DNA from: Chryseobacterium indologenes
GTDB taxonomy: Bacteria > Bacteroidota > Bacteroidia > Flavobacteriales > Weeksellaceae
DNA length: 64,000 nt
Reading direction: 5' to 3'
Assembly: GCF_001295265.1 (NCBI RefSeq)
Contig: NZ_LJOD01000002.1
Location: 372,001 to 436,000 of the forward strand
The translations under genes and the position numbers were made by a program. This document shows positions 45,526-54,789 of this stretch, in pieces. The notes below the pieces were generated by a model. That model did no database searches and was not told the DNA's origin. It saw only the letters and a list, made by a program, of their open reading frames with translations. Numbering within the stretch: the first letter of the stretch is position 1; each line of letters opens with the position of its first letter.

Positions 45526-45595
45526 ATTTTTAAATGAAAAGGATGGATTTGTCCAGCCTTGTGATGAATTGAAAGAATGATTAAATGATTAAAAA

Positions 45596-46057
45596 TTATT
45601 CCAGATCAATTTTAAACTTGGTAGACTTCTTCACCTCGTGAAGCACAATAGAACTGTGGTACTGTCCGATATTAGGAATATTTGAAATAACATTAACCGC
45701 GAAGTCATTATAGGAATTAATATCCTTAGCGATAATTTTAAGCATATAATCATATTCGCCGGAAAGACTGATGATCTCCTGTACTTCATCATGTTTACCA
45801 ATATTTTTCTCAAAAGTTTCCAGAACTTTCTGAGATTGCTCCTTTAAACGGACATTGCAGTAAACCACGATATTCAGACCCAGCTTTTCACGGTTTAAAA
45901 GACCTACATATTTCTCAATGATGCCCTGCTTCTCCAGCTGTTTGATCCGTTCATACGTAGGAGTGAAGGTAAGACCAATCTTTTCTGATATTTCCTTAAC
46001 AGATAAAGTAGAGTCTTCCTGGATAATGCTGAGAATCATTTTGTCTTTTAAATCCAT
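45596..46057 (-). CDS. Lrp/AsnC-family transcriptional regulator
   Basis: A 153-residue regulator. The N-terminal winged HTH is MDLKDKMILSIIQEDSTLSVKEISEKIGLTFTPTYERIKQLEKQGII. The C-terminal RAM domain (LSGEYDYMLKIIAKDINSYNDFAVNVI) is used for ligand-dependent octamer formation. The ATG at 46057 gives the standard Lrp start; the ORF to 46117 runs through its own promoter box. It is divergent from pyrB and downstream of the arg operon, so amino acid control of one of these is plausible but not shown. Confidence 0.9.
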   Translation of the reverse strand: MDLKDKMILSIIQEDSTLSVKEISEKIGLTFTPTYERIKQLEKQGIIEKYVGLLNREKLGLNIVVYCNVRLKEQSQKVLETFEKNIGKHDEVQEIISLSGEYDYMLKIIAKDINSYNDFAVNVISNIPNIGQYHSSIVLHEVKKSTKFKIDLE

Positions 46058-46077
46058 AAAATAAATTTGAGTTGAAA

Positions 46078-46085
46078 CAAAAATA
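46078..46085 (-). promoter_or_regulatory. -7 box (TATTTTTG) of the Lrp-type gene
   Basis: Exact TAnnTTTG on the minus strand, 20 nt before the ATG at 46057. Confidence 0.55.
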
Positions 46086-46143
46086 GTATTTATAAATGAA
46101 AATAAGGAAAGAACCACCGTTTTAATTTATTTGAAAAAATGGT

Positions 46144-46174
46144 TTTGTAGATTCGTGAAATTTTTATATCTTTG
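46144..46174 (+). promoter_or_regulatory. pyr operon promoter (TTTG-N19-TATCTTTG)
   Basis: -33 TTTG at 46144-46147 and -7 TATCTTTG at 46167-46174, spacer 19 nt; both match consensus exactly. Transcription should begin at about 46178-46181, at the leader-peptide start codon. Confidence 0.8.
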
Positions 46175-46180
46175 CACCTA

Positions 46181-46252
46181 ATGAATAAAAAAGCATTTAT
46201 ATCATTAGAATTACCGGGCGAGAGCGCCCTTTACGATATTTATTGTTATTAA
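46181..46252 (+). CDS. pyrB leader peptide (23 codons)
   Basis: ATG at 46181, only 6 nt after the -7 box, then 23 codons reading MNKKAFISLELPGESA and LYDIYCY before TAA. The stop codon abuts the 5' arm of the attenuator hairpin, so a ribosome at the end of the ORF would cover that arm. The second half is built of T-rich codons (TAC GAT ATT TAT TGT TAT), so UTP shortage would slow RNA polymerase here. The role is therefore probably in cis, as in enterobacterial pyrL, not as a functional peptide. Expression is unproven. Confidence 0.6.
   Translation: MNKKAFISLELPGESALYDIYCY
46216..46229 (+). promoter_or_regulatory. Candidate RNA polymerase pause hairpin in the pyr leader
   Basis: GGGCG-AGAG-CGCCC perfect 5-bp GC stem inside the leader ORF, followed by a tract in which 13 of 23 bases are T (46230-46252). 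The position matches the pause hairpin of pyrBI-type attenuators. Confidence 0.6.
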
Positions 46253-46277
46253 GCGAAGATTTGTCTTCGCTTTTTTT
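46253..46277 (+). terminator. Intrinsic terminator/attenuator before pyrB
   Basis: GCGAAGA-TTTG-TCTTCGC perfect 7-bp stem followed by seven Ts, 20 nt upstream of the pyrB ATG and downstream of the only visible promoter. It would stop most transcripts unless the stem is blocked. Confidence 0.85.
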
Positions 46278-46297
46278 ATGCTCAAAAATTAAGAAAT

Positions 46298-47188
46298 ATG
46301 TTTACGATTACAGAACTTAGCACCGAGAGAATCAACAGTATACTGGCCGAAGCAATGGCTTTTGCCAACGGAAAAACTGCTAAAATTGAAGGAGAAGTTT
46401 TTTGCTCAAATCTTTTCTTTGAAGACAGTACAAGAACAAAGACAAGCTTTGATATGGCAGAAAGAAAACTGGGACTGCAGGTAGTTCCCTTTGATGCTTC
46501 CAACAGTTCTGTAAATAAAGGAGAAAGCCTTTATGATACGGTAAAAACAATCGAAAGTATTGGTGTAAATCTGGTGGTGATCAGAGACAAAAAAGACCGT
46601 TATTTTGAAGAGCTGAAAAATATCAGCATTCCTGTAATCAATGGAGGAGACGGAACAGGAAATCACCCTTCACAGTGTATGCTGGATCTGATGACCATCT
46701 ATCAGGAATTCGGAAAGTTTGAGGGCCTGAAGGTTGGAATTGTAGGAGATGTAAAACATAGCCGTGTGGCCAACTCCAATGCAGAAGCCTTAAGAAGATT
46801 AGGCGCAAAAGTATATTTCTCAGGACCAGAACAATGGTTTGATGAAGGAGCTTTAATCAACGGAACCTATTTGGCAGTAGATGAGCTGATCGCCGAAGTG
46901 GATGTTGTCATGCTTTTAAGAATACAGCATGAAAGACATGACGCGAAAATGAGTTTCTCCGCTTCTGAATATCACAAAAGATATGGGCTGACCAAAGAAA
47001 GAGAAAGATTAATGAAAGATGGAGCAATTATCATGCATCCGGCACCTATCAACAGAGGCGTTGAAATAGATACAGACCTTGTGGAATGCAAACGTTCAAG
47101 AATCTTCAGACAAATGCAGAACGGAGTTTTTGCAAGAATGGCAATCCTAAAAGAAGCACTTGAACAAAAAGGATACACCTTTAAATAA
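46298..47188 (+). CDS. pyrB: Aspartate carbamoyltransferase, catalytic subunit
   Basis: Commits carbamoyl phosphate to pyrimidines by making carbamoyl-aspartate. It has 296 residues: [22 protein letters not shown] carries the carbamoyl-phosphate loop, [20 protein letters not shown] the HPxQ loop, [13 protein letters not shown] the aspartate-side turn, and [14 protein letters not shown] the C-terminal LPP-like loop. The regulatory subunit gene pyrI does not follow. Expression is probably controlled by the leader attenuator. carA follows after 59 bp. Confidence 0.95.
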   Translation: MFTITELSTERINSILAEAMAFANGKTAKIEGEVFCSNLFFEDSTRTKTSFDMAERKLGLQVVPFDASNSSVNKGESLYDTVKTIESIGVNLVVIRDKKDRYFEELKNISIPVINGGDGTGNHPSQCMLDLMTIYQEFGKFEGLKVGIVGDVKHSRVANSNAEALRRLGAKVYFSGPEQWFDEGALINGTYLAVDELIAEVDVVMLLRIQHERHDAKMSFSASEYHKRYGLTKERERLMKDGAIIMHPAPINRGVEIDTDLVECKRSRIFRQMQNGVFARMAILKEALEQKGYTFK

Positions 47189-47197
47189 AAAGAAAGA

Positions 47198-47210
47198 GCC
47201 CCGTAGGGGC
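47198..47210. repeat. Short GCCCC-GTA-GGGGC palindrome between pyrB and carA
   Basis: Perfect 5-bp GC stem in the context GAGCCCCGTAGGGGCGGCC, then TGTTAATA. This resembles a dispersed flavobacterial intergenic palindrome (recalled, not searched). No T-run follows, so readthrough into carA is expected. Confidence 0.55.
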
Positions 47211-47247
47211 GGCCTGTTAATAAAAAAAGAAAATCTAAATAAAAAAA

Positions 47248-48330
47248 ATGAAGAAAAAATTAATACTGGAGTCCGGTGAAGTGTTTCATGGAGAAGGTTT
47301 CGGAGCAGATTTGGAAACTGCCGGAGAAGTAGTTTTCAATACCGGAATGACAGGCTATCAGGAACTGATCTCTGATCCGTCTTATTGCGGTCAGATTGTT
47401 TGTATGACCTATCCGCTTATCGGGAATTATGGTATTAACCGTGATGATTATGAGAGTATTGAGCCTGCCATTAAAGGACTTATCGTAAAAGAGCTTTGCG
47501 ATCTTCCTTCTAATTTTAGAACTCAAATTACTTTAGATGAATTATTTAAGAAGAAAAAGCTTTCAGGAATTTCAGGAATTGATACCCGGAAACTGACGAG
47601 AATTCTTCGGAACCATGGAGTAGTGAAAGGTAAAATTGTCAATGCTGATGCCGATGAAAATGCAGTTGCTTCAGAATTGAAGTCAACTACCTTCCCGATT
47701 AATCAGGTGGAAGAGGTTTCTACAAAAACACCTTATGCTAATCCAAACAGAGGTTTCAAGGTGGTTTTGGTAGACTTCGGGGCAAAATTGGGAATTATCA
47801 GAGAACTTTCTCAGAGAAACTGTGACATTATCGTAGTTTCCCAGGATACCACTGCTGAAGAGATCCTGTTGATGAATCCTGACGGAATTATGCTTTCAAA
47901 CGGTCCTGGTGACCCGGAAGATGTACCGCATGCTTTGGATATGATCAGAGGTTTGTTAGGGAAAGTTCCAATCTTCGGAATCTGTTTAGGACACCAGTTG
48001 ATTGGACTGGCCTGCGGAGCAAAAACATTCAAACTGAAATTCGGACACAGAGGAGGAAACCATCCGGTACTGGATTTAGAGAAAAACAAAGTCGCAATTA
48101 CTTCCCAGAACCATGGATATGCTGTAGATCAGGAAAGCTTAAAAGGAACAGATCTTATCGAAACGCACATCGCATTGAACGACAGAACCAACGAAGGGTT
48201 AAAACACAAAATCCACCCATGTTTCTCAGTTCAGTATCACCCTGAAGCAAGCCCGGGTCCGGAAGACGCAAATTACCTGTTTGATGAGTTCATTGATTTA
48301 ATGTACCAATTTAAAAATGTACCAGTTTAA
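47248..48330 (+). CDS. carA: Carbamoyl-phosphate synthase small (glutaminase) subunit
   Basis: Hydrolyses glutamine and channels ammonia to CarB. The N-terminal domain is KLILESGEVFHGEGFGADLETAGEVVFNTGMTGYQE. The class I amidotransferase domain has LSNGPGDPEDVPHA, the nucleophile in FGICLGHQLIGLACGA and the His/Glu in SVQYHPEASPGPED. It has 360 residues. The last codons (after FDEFIDL, reading MYQFKNVPV) lie in the left repeat of the following cassette, so the C-terminus may have been replaced by insertion. It precedes carB with one gene in between. Confidence 0.95.
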   Translation: MKKKLILESGEVFHGEGFGADLETAGEVVFNTGMTGYQELISDPSYCGQIVCMTYPLIGNYGINRDDYESIEPAIKGLIVKELCDLPSNFRTQITLDELFKKKKLSGISGIDTRKLTRILRNHGVVKGKIVNADADENAVASELKSTTFPINQVEEVSTKTPYANPNRGFKVVLVDFGAKLGIIRELSQRNCDIIVVSQDTTAEEILLMNPDGIMLSNGPGDPEDVPHALDMIRGLLGKVPIFGICLGHQLIGLACGAKTFKLKFGHRGGNHPVLDLEKNKVAITSQNHGYAVDQESLKGTDLIETHIALNDRTNEGLKHKIHPCFSVQYHPEASPGPEDANYLFDEFIDLMYQFKNVPV

Positions 48331-48335
48331 CAATA
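48300..48335. repeat. Left inverted repeat of the four-helix-bundle cassette
   Basis: AATGTACCAATTTAAAA... low-complexity stretch; its sequence is largely the reverse complement of 48703-48745. It overlaps the carA stop region. Confidence 0.55.
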
Positions 48336-48341
48336 CTCAAA

Positions 48342-48704
48342 ATGATCAATTTCGAAAACAATCCTTTAATTGAAAAAACTGTAAAATTCTCTCTAGATAT
48401 TATTGAATTTTGCGAATTACTGGAAAGTCAGAAGAAATTTGTTATTGCTAAACAGTTATTACGCTCAGGAACAAGTATTGGGGCCAATTCTTTTGAAGCA
48501 CAAAATCCTTACAGTAAAAAAGATTTTGTAAATAAAATAAAGATTGCAGCGAAAGAACTTGAGGAAACAAAATATTGGTTATATCTGTGTAAATACTCTA
48601 AAAGCTACCCATTTAATGAAGGTTTAGAAACACAGATTATAGAAATTGGAAAAATTATTTATAAAATTTTAAGCACAACTTTATCAAAGGAAAACGGTTC
48701 GTAA
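48342..48704 (+). CDS. Four-helix-bundle (S23/23S intervening-sequence type) protein
   Basis: A 120-residue all-helical protein: LIEKTVKFSLDIIEFCELL, KKFVIAKQLLRSGTSIGANSFEAQN and FVNKIKIAAKELEETKYWLYLCK are the family motifs (TIGR02436-like). Relatives lie within 23S rRNA intervening sequences or as scattered single genes; their function is not established. It interrupts the usual carA-carB pair and is flanked by imperfect inverted repeats, so it looks like a mobile cassette. The carA stop and this start are 12 nt apart, so it is cotranscribed. Confidence 0.85.
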   Translation: MINFENNPLIEKTVKFSLDIIEFCELLESQKKFVIAKQLLRSGTSIGANSFEAQNPYSKKDFVNKIKIAAKELEETKYWLYLCKYSKSYPFNEGLETQIIEIGKIIYKILSTTLSKENGS

Positions 48705-48745
48705 AAATTGTTACACTGTTAAATTGATAAATTGTTACATTTTAA
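48703..48745. repeat. Right inverted repeat of the four-helix-bundle cassette
   Basis: AAAAATTGTTACACTGTTAA then ATTGATAAATTGTTACATTTT; reverse complement reads AAAATGTAACAATTTA..., matching the left repeat's AATGTACCAATTTA with one mismatch, and AACAGTGTAACAAT matching CAGTTTAACAAT with a few. It ends next to the carB start. Confidence 0.55.
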
Positions 48746-48749
48746 ACTT

Positions 48750-51700
48750 ATGAAAAGAAACGATATAAAAACAATTTTAGTAATTGGTTCAGGACCTATC
48801 ATCATTGGTCAGGCGGCGGAATTTGATTACGCAGGAACGCAGGCTTGTTTGTCTTTGAAAGAAGAAGGATATAAAGTAATCCTGATCAATTCAAACCCTG
48901 CAACCATCATGACGGATGTTGAAATCGCGGATAAAGTATATATCGAGCCGATTTCATTACAGTTTGTAAGTCACATCATCAGAAAAGAACGTCCCGATGC
49001 ACTTTTACCGACACTTGGAGGACAGACAGGTCTGAATATGGCGGTAGAGCTGGAGAAATCCGGAATCCTTGAAGAGTGTAAAGTTGAAGTATTGGGAACA
49101 AAGCTTTCAGCAATTAACAGAGCGGAGGACAGGGATCTTTTCCGAGAGCTGATGAGGGAGCTGAATGAACCTGTTCCGGAATCGGACATCGTGAACACGG
49201 TAGAAGGAGCTTTAGGGTTTGCTGACGAGATCGGTTACCCTGTAATCGTTCGTCCGGCCTTCACAATGGGAGGAACCGGAGGAGGAATTGCTTCCAACGA
49301 AGCCGAACTTAAAGAAATTGCTGAATTAGGACTGAAGCACAGCCCTGTTACCCAGTGTCTTATTGAAAAATCAATTGCCGGCTTCAAAGAAATAGAGTAC
49401 GAAGTAATGCGTGATGCCAACGACAATGCGATTGTGGTTTGTAACATGGAAAATATTGACCCGGTGGGAGTTCACACAGGAGACTCAATCGTAGTAGCAC
49501 CTTCTCAGACGCTTTCAGACAGAGAGTATCAGCTGCTGAGAAATGCCTCTTTAAAAATCATCAGGGCATTGGGAATTGAAGGAGGATGTAACGTACAGCT
49601 GGCCTTAGATCCACATTCATTCGATTATTATATCATTGAGGTTAACCCTAGAGTTTCCCGTTCATCAGCCTTGGCAAGTAAGGCAACAGGATATCCGATT
49701 GCAAAGATTGCTGCGAAAATTGCCGTAGGATTAACGCTGGATGAGATCATGAACCCGGTAACAGGAAAAACATATGCTTGTTTTGAACCTGCCCTTGACT
49801 ATGTGGTAACGAAATTCCCAAGATTCCCGTTTGATAAATTCGAAACAGCGGACAGAAGGCTTTCAACACAAATGAAAGCAACCGGTGAAGTAATGGCCAT
49901 CGGTAGAAACTTCGAAGAATCTTTACAGAAAGCCATCCGTTCCCTTGAAACCGGAATCAGACACTTAGGATTAAAGACAAAACAGGCACAGGCGCTTACC
50001 GCTGAAGAAATCGAACGAAGAATCAAAGTATGTGACGATGAAAGACTATTCATCATCGGAGATGCTTTAAGAAGAGGATATGACTGGGAACAGATTGTAG
50101 AATGGAGTAAAATTGACAAATTCTTCATCTGGAAGATGAAAAAACTGGTTGATTTCGAAAAAGTGATCGCAGCCAATAAGTTTGATAAGGAAACTTTAAT
50201 TCAGGCTAAAAAATTAGGATTTGCTGATATTAATATTGCCGTTCTTTGGGACGTAAAAGAGCGTGAGGTCTTCAACTTCAGAAAAGAAAACGGAGTAATG
50301 CCGGTTTACAAAATGGTAGACACCTGCGCTGCCGAATTTGAAAGTGAAACACCATACTTCTACGGAACTTACGAAGAAGAAAACGAAAGTGTGGTTTCAG
50401 ATAAAGAAAAGATCGTTGTTCTGGGATCTGGACCAATCAGAATCGGGCAGGGAGTTGAATTCGACTACGCAACTGTTCACTCAGTTTGGGCCATTAAAGA
50501 AATGGGCTACGAAGCAATCATCATTAATAACAACCCTGAAACAGTTTCCACAGACTTCTCAATCTCAGATAAACTATATTTCGAGCCGCTTACAGAAGAA
50601 GATGTAATGAATATCATCGATCTTGAAAAACCTAAAGGTGTTGTAGTGCAGTTCGGAGGACAGACAGCAATTAACCTTGCCGATAAGCTGGCAGCTCACG
50701 GAGTACAGATCCTGGGAACTTCTCTGGAAGACCTTGACAGAGCCGAAAACAGAGATAAATTTGAAAAAGCACTTCAGGAGCTTGGAATTCCTCAGCCAAA
50801 AGGAAGAACTTCAACTTCAAAAGAAGAAGCCATTAAAATTGCTAATGAAATTGGTTATCCGGTACTAGTGCGCCCAAGTTACGTTCTTGGAGGTAGAGCA
50901 ATGGAAATCGTATATGCAGAAGCAGAGCTGACACACTATATGGAGCATGCAGTAGATGCAAGCCCTGAACACCCTGTACTTGTAGATAAATACATGGTAG
51001 GTAAAGAGATTGAAGTAGATGCAATCTGTGACGGGGAAACTGTAGTTATTCCGGGAATTATGGAGCACATCGAAAGAGCGGGAGTTCACTCCGGAGACTC
51101 TATTGCCGTATACCCGCCGCAGAATATTTCACAAAGCGAAGTTGAAACACTCGTAGATTATACAAAGAGACTGGCAAAAGGATTGAATGTAATCGGATTG
51201 ATGAATATCCAGTACGTGCTTTTCGAAGGAAACGTATATGTGATCGAAGTAAACCCGAGATCATCAAGAACCGTTCCTTTCCTTTCTAAAATTACAGACG
51301 TTCCAATGGCTAATCTGGCAACAAAAGCAATTCTTGGACAGAAATTAACAGATCTGGGCTACAAAGACGGTCTCGTTCCGAATAAAGAAGGCGTATTTGT
51401 AAAAGTTCCGGTATTTTCGTTCTCAAAACTGACAAAAGTTGACATCTCCCTAGGCCCTGAAATGAAGTCTACAGGAGAAGTTATGGGGAAAGATACAACA
51501 CTTGAAAAAGCCCTGTATAAAGGACTTATCGCAGCAGGAAGAAAAGTTCCGATGCACGGTTCAATCCTTTTCACAGTAGCAGACAAGCATAAGCAGGAAG
51601 CAGCTGATCTGGCAGCAAGATTCCATGAGGTAGGCTTCAGGATCTGGGCTACCGAAGGAACTGCAAAATTCTTTGAAGAAAAAGGAATTCCGTGTAAAAT

Positions 51701-51929
51701 AGGATACAAAATAGGAGAGGAAGATGTAAATCTGATCGATCTGATCCAGAAAGGAAAAGTTCAGTATGTAGTGAACACAACTACCAAAGGAAAGCAGGCC
51801 GAAAGAGACGGATTCCAGATCAGAAGAATGAGTGTGGAAAACGGAGTACCTTGTCTTACCTCAATGGATACGGTAGAAGCCATCTTAAAAGTAATCGAAA
51901 GCATGAGTTTCAAAATGGAAACCATGTAA
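48750..51929 (+). CDS. carB: Carbamoyl-phosphate synthase large subunit
   Basis: Makes carbamoyl phosphate from bicarbonate, ammonia and two ATP, for both the arginine and pyrimidine operons here. It has 1059 residues with two homologous ATP-grasp halves: [27 protein letters not shown] and then [47 protein letters not shown] and [22 protein letters not shown] are the two metal/ATP sites. The C-terminal MGS allosteric domain has [21 protein letters not shown]. The start at 48750 was chosen; six upstream codons come from the repeat. Confidence 0.96.
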   Translation: MKRNDIKTILVIGSGPIIIGQAAEFDYAGTQACLSLKEEGYKVILINSNPATIMTDVEIADKVYIEPISLQFVSHIIRKERPDALLPTLGGQTGLNMAVELEKSGILEECKVEVLGTKLSAINRAEDRDLFRELMRELNEPVPESDIVNTVEGALGFADEIGYPVIVRPAFTMGGTGGGIASNEAELKEIAELGLKHSPVTQCLIEKSIAGFKEIEYEVMRDANDNAIVVCNMENIDPVGVHTGDSIVVAPSQTLSDREYQLLRNASLKIIRALGIEGGCNVQLALDPHSFDYYIIEVNPRVSRSSALASKATGYPIAKIAAKIAVGLTLDEIMNPVTGKTYACFEPALDYVVTKFPRFPFDKFETADRRLSTQMKATGEVMAIGRNFEESLQKAIRSLETGIRHLGLKTKQAQALTAEEIERRIKVCDDERLFIIGDALRRGYDWEQIVEWSKIDKFFIWKMKKLVDFEKVIAANKFDKETLIQAKKLGFADINIAVLWDVKEREVFNFRKENGVMPVYKMVDTCAAEFESETPYFYGTYEEENESVVSDKEKIVVLGSGPIRIGQGVEFDYATVHSVWAIKEMGYEAIIINNNPETVSTDFSISDKLYFEPLTEEDVMNIIDLEKPKGVVVQFGGQTAINLADKLAAHGVQILGTSLEDLDRAENRDKFEKALQELGIPQPKGRTSTSKEEAIKIANEIGYPVLVRPSYVLGGRAMEIVYAEAELTHYMEHAVDASPEHPVLVDKYMVGKEIEVDAICDGETVVIPGIMEHIERAGVHSGDSIAVYPPQNISQSEVETLVDYTKRLAKGLNVIGLMNIQYVLFEGNVYVIEVNPRSSRTVPFLSKITDVPMANLATKAILGQKLTDLGYKDGLVPNKEGVFVKVPVFSFSKLTKVDISLGPEMKSTGEVMGKDTTLEKALYKGLIAAGRKVPMHGSILFTVADKHKQEAADLAARFHEVGFRIWATEGTAKFFEEKGIPCKIGYKIGEEDVNLIDLIQKGKVQYVVNTTTKGKQAERDGFQIRRMSVENGVPCLTSMDTVEAILKVIESMSFKMETM

Positions 51930-51953
51930 TCTGATTAAAAAAAATATTAAGTT

Positions 51954-51990
51954 AAACCTCACAGATCTTGAAATTCTGTGAGGTTTTTTT
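51954..51990 (+). terminator. Terminator of the pyr operon
   Basis: AAACCTCACAGA/TCTGTGAGGTTT 12-bp stem with a 9-nt loop and a T-run, 24 nt after the carB stop. Confidence 0.92.
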
Positions 51991-52061
51991 ATTAAATTCG
52001 GTTGCAGATATTATGAATAAAAGAGTTTCAGGTAATTTTATATAACTTTAAAATTGAATCA

Positions 52062-52508
52062 ATGAATATTCTAAAGAAATTTAAAATCCTTTATGGAGTT
52101 ATTTTTATCGTTATTCTGTTGGGATGCTCAATACCAACAGATTTTTACATTCAGAATCTGACACAGACCAGCAAAGTTGTAAAAATCAATTATGGAAGGA
52201 AGATCACCAATGCCTTGAATAATGATGGCTATGGAAATTTCAGCTTCAATTATCAGGAAGACATTGTAAAGCCCAAAGCTTTTAAAAAGAATAAGGATCT
52301 GCGGTCCCTGAAAAAAATAAGTGTCAATGACTCTTTGATTACCATTGAAATTCCTCCGCATTCAACGGTAAGGATTGAAAAAGCACATAATTATTCCTGG
52401 ACAAGAGACATCAGAAGTATCGAAATAGACGGCCGGAAAATCACTATTCAAGATTTACAGGAGAAGTCGGAAGAGATTAAAGACGATTATATTTACAAAA
52501 TTCAATAA
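52062..52508 (+). CDS. Small lipoprotein, unknown function
   Basis: A 148-residue protein. The N-terminal hydrophobic stretch (ILYGVIFIVILLGC) ends in a lipobox with Cys at about residue 22. The mature part is basic, with predicted beta strands (TSKVVKINYGRKITNAL, SLITIEIPPHSTVRIEK). No family recognised. It is a single gene after the pyr terminator. Confidence 0.65.
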   Translation: MNILKKFKILYGVIFIVILLGCSIPTDFYIQNLTQTSKVVKINYGRKITNALNNDGYGNFSFNYQEDIVKPKAFKKNKDLRSLKKISVNDSLITIEIPPHSTVRIEKAHNYSWTRDIRSIEIDGRKITIQDLQEKSEEIKDDYIYKIQ

Positions 52509-52680
52509 AAGACTTTCAGTAGATTTCTTTAAAACAGAAAACTTTACTTTCCAAAAGTAAATAAGAACCAATCTCAATGCTGTCCGGTACAAACGATAAA
52601 CGGCTTGGAAATATGAAGGTTACAAAATATAAAGAACGCTTACCCTGATTAAAACTAATTAAAAATTAATAAAATATTCC

Positions 52681-53400
52681 ATGAAAAAAAATGTGTTATG
52701 CTTGATTATCCTCATGTGCTTATTTTCCTGCAGGAAAGATCAGGAAATTTCTCAAAGTATGAGCGAAGAAGCAGAAACCTCTTCTTCTATAGAAAATCTG
52801 AATATCCAGACCAATTCTTTTATTGAAATTGACAGTACAGGTATTTTAATGTTTCCATTACAGATGGGGGAAAACCCTAGAGAAAACCAAAAGTACTCTT
52901 ATAAGGAAATGCCGGATAATGGATATTGGAACATCATCTTTCTTAATTCAAACACAAATGAATATCATCTGCTTACAGAAAAGAAAACTTTGATCCTGGA
53001 TTATGACTACAAATATGGTACGGAAGAAGGAATTAACATTGCCAAAAAGACCAATCATATTTTTTATGTCATAAGAAACCTTGATTTTAATAAGGACAAA
53101 TTGTTAAATGAAAAAGACCCCGCTTATTTATTTGTTTCAGATCGGTTCGGGAAAAATTTCAGACCCATTTCACCGGCGAATTATAATGTGAACAGCTGGA
53201 AATATATTCAGTCTTCCAATAAAGTAATCATGACTGTAACAAAAGACAGCAATAATAATAAGCTATTTGATGATAAAGATGAGGTCATGGCTTTCGAAAT
53301 TGTATTAGACCAATCCGAAATGCCTAAAGAAGTCTTTCAGCAGGATATTAAAAATACACTCAAAAAGTTGTATGACAGAGACTGGAAAAGGATAAAATAA
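52681..53400 (+). CDS. Lipoprotein with two EF-hand-like loops
   Basis: A 239-residue protein with signal peptide MKKNVLCLIILMCLFSC, the Cys being the lipid site. Two Dx[NK]xDx-type acidic loops, DFNKDKLLNEKDP and DSNNNKLFDDKDE, look like calcium-binding EF-hand or dockerin-like loops, each followed by a hydrophobic strand. A Ser/Glu-rich linker follows the lipidation site. Function unknown; possibly an outer-membrane calcium-dependent binding protein. Confidence 0.7.
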   Translation: MKKNVLCLIILMCLFSCRKDQEISQSMSEEAETSSSIENLNIQTNSFIEIDSTGILMFPLQMGENPRENQKYSYKEMPDNGYWNIIFLNSNTNEYHLLTEKKTLILDYDYKYGTEEGINIAKKTNHIFYVIRNLDFNKDKLLNEKDPAYLFVSDRFGKNFRPISPANYNVNSWKYIQSSNKVIMTVTKDSNNNKLFDDKDEVMAFEIVLDQSEMPKEVFQQDIKNTLKKLYDRDWKRIK

Positions 53401-53640
53401 TAGGTTTAGTCTATGTTGGTTACATATTTTAACAGAATGAATAGACTGCAAAGTCTTTTAATGTAATCAATAATAAATATGAATAGAAATAAACAACCTC
53501 ATGATCCTTCAGATTTTCTATAGATTTGATTTAAAAAACAATTTAGATTTTCACGGAATTATTTATAAATTAGAGCGTTATAAATAAAAGAGGCAGGCTA
53601 TCCGGAAAAGCAGGAAATTTTATCAAACTAAAAACTTACC

Positions 53641-54138
53641 ATGGCAGAATATCAGGCAAAATCCATTAATTCTCTCACTTTTGAAGTCACTACCGAAGGA
53701 CGTGCAGTAGGAAAACTTATTTACAAAAGCTGGTTCAGGTTTAATGCTGAATTACAGACATCCGTTCATTCTTATCAGATAGAACCGAAAGGTTTTTGGG
53801 GGACCACCATAGAATTGAAGGATGATGAAAAGATATTATTGAAATTCAGATTGAACTGGAACGGAGAAATTGTTGTTCAGACCTATTTTAACGGAATAAA
53901 AGAAAGCTATGTTTTTAAATACAGAGGAGTCTTTAAAGAAATGTTTGTCCTTACCGACCAGGAAGGAACAGAGCTTATGGTCATGAAGCCGCACCTGAAA
54001 TGGACTTCCATGAATTACGAATACCATATCACAACCTCGGACGCATTTGAAGCTTCTTCCTATAAAGATATTCTATTGCTCAACTCTTTACACTGTGCCA
54101 ACTATTATATGGCGATGATAACGTCTGCAATGATATAA
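53641..54138 (+). CDS. Hypothetical beta-rich cytoplasmic protein
   Basis: A 165-residue protein without signal peptide or membrane segment. Alternating strands with aromatic residues (KLIYKSWFRFNAELQTS, GFWGTTIELKDDEKILLKFRLNWNGEIVVQTYF, MVMKPHLKWTSMNYEYHI) suggest a beta-barrel such as the Tubby/LURP-like fold; this is only an impression. The C-terminal DILLLNSLHCANYYMAMITSAMI is helical and hydrophobic. The next gene, a Crp-type regulator, starts 13 nt later, so they are probably cotranscribed. The 240-bp gap before it shows nothing. Confidence 0.6.
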   Translation: MAEYQAKSINSLTFEVTTEGRAVGKLIYKSWFRFNAELQTSVHSYQIEPKGFWGTTIELKDDEKILLKFRLNWNGEIVVQTYFNGIKESYVFKYRGVFKEMFVLTDQEGTELMVMKPHLKWTSMNYEYHITTSDAFEASSYKDILLLNSLHCANYYMAMITSAMI

Positions 54139-54151
54139 ATAAGAAAATCCA

Positions 54152-54727
54152 ATGTCCTCAGACTTTACTCCTATCCTGGAACATTTCAGCCAGTATATTC
54201 CTGTAAGAGAACCGTTCAAAAAAGAACTGCTTGGCAGACTGTCTTTTCAGGTTTTTGAAAAAGGAGAACTCCTGCAGGATGCAGATAAGATCTGTACCAA
54301 AAGCTATTTTATTGTTAACGGACTCGCAAGAACCTATTATCTGAAAGATGGTGCAGAGATCAGCGAATACTTTTCCTGTGAGAATGAATGGATTAACTCG
54401 CCGAAAAGCTTCATAGAAAGAACAAAAGATATTTATTACATCGACTGCCTTGAAAAAACAGAGACCTTCTGCCTGAATGTGCAGGATCTTGTATATTTAT
54501 TTGATCATTTTCCGGAAATGGAGCGGTACGCAAGGCTTTCTATGGGAAATGTATTCGGTCATTTGATGGAACGTATTACCTCACAGAGATTTACGACTGC
54601 CAAAGAAAAATATGAACATTTTCTCAGGATTTACAAAGGAATTTATCACCGTATCCCTCTGGGAATGATAGCCTCCTATCTGGGAATTACCCAGTCTACA
54701 CTCAGCCGGCTCAGAGCAGAAAAATAG
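54152..54727 (+). CDS. Crp/Fnr-family transcriptional regulator
   Basis: A 191-residue regulator: a cyclic-nucleotide-binding-like beta barrel (FQVFEKGELLQDADKICTKSYFIVNGLARTYYLKDGAEISEYFSCENEWI), a dimerisation helix (FPEMERYARLSMGNVFGHLMERI), and a short C-terminal HTH (IPLGMIASYLGITQSTLSRLRAEK). It lacks the Cys set of Fnr. This Bacteroidota type usually ends soon after the recognition helix, as here. The signal is unknown. Confidence 0.85.
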   Translation: MSSDFTPILEHFSQYIPVREPFKKELLGRLSFQVFEKGELLQDADKICTKSYFIVNGLARTYYLKDGAEISEYFSCENEWINSPKSFIERTKDIYYIDCLEKTETFCLNVQDLVYLFDHFPEMERYARLSMGNVFGHLMERITSQRFTTAKEKYEHFLRIYKGIYHRIPLGMIASYLGITQSTLSRLRAEK

Positions 54728-54768
54728 CTTTTTTGATCTGGGACAAAAACAAATTGAAACCGTTAGTA

Positions 54769-54776
54769 TAGTTTTG
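54769..54776 (+). promoter_or_regulatory. -7 box (TAGTTTTG) of the hydrolase gene
   Basis: Exact TAnnTTTG match 13 nt before the ATG at 54790; no clear -33. Confidence 0.5.
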
Positions 54777-54789
54777 TCAAAAAAAAGCG

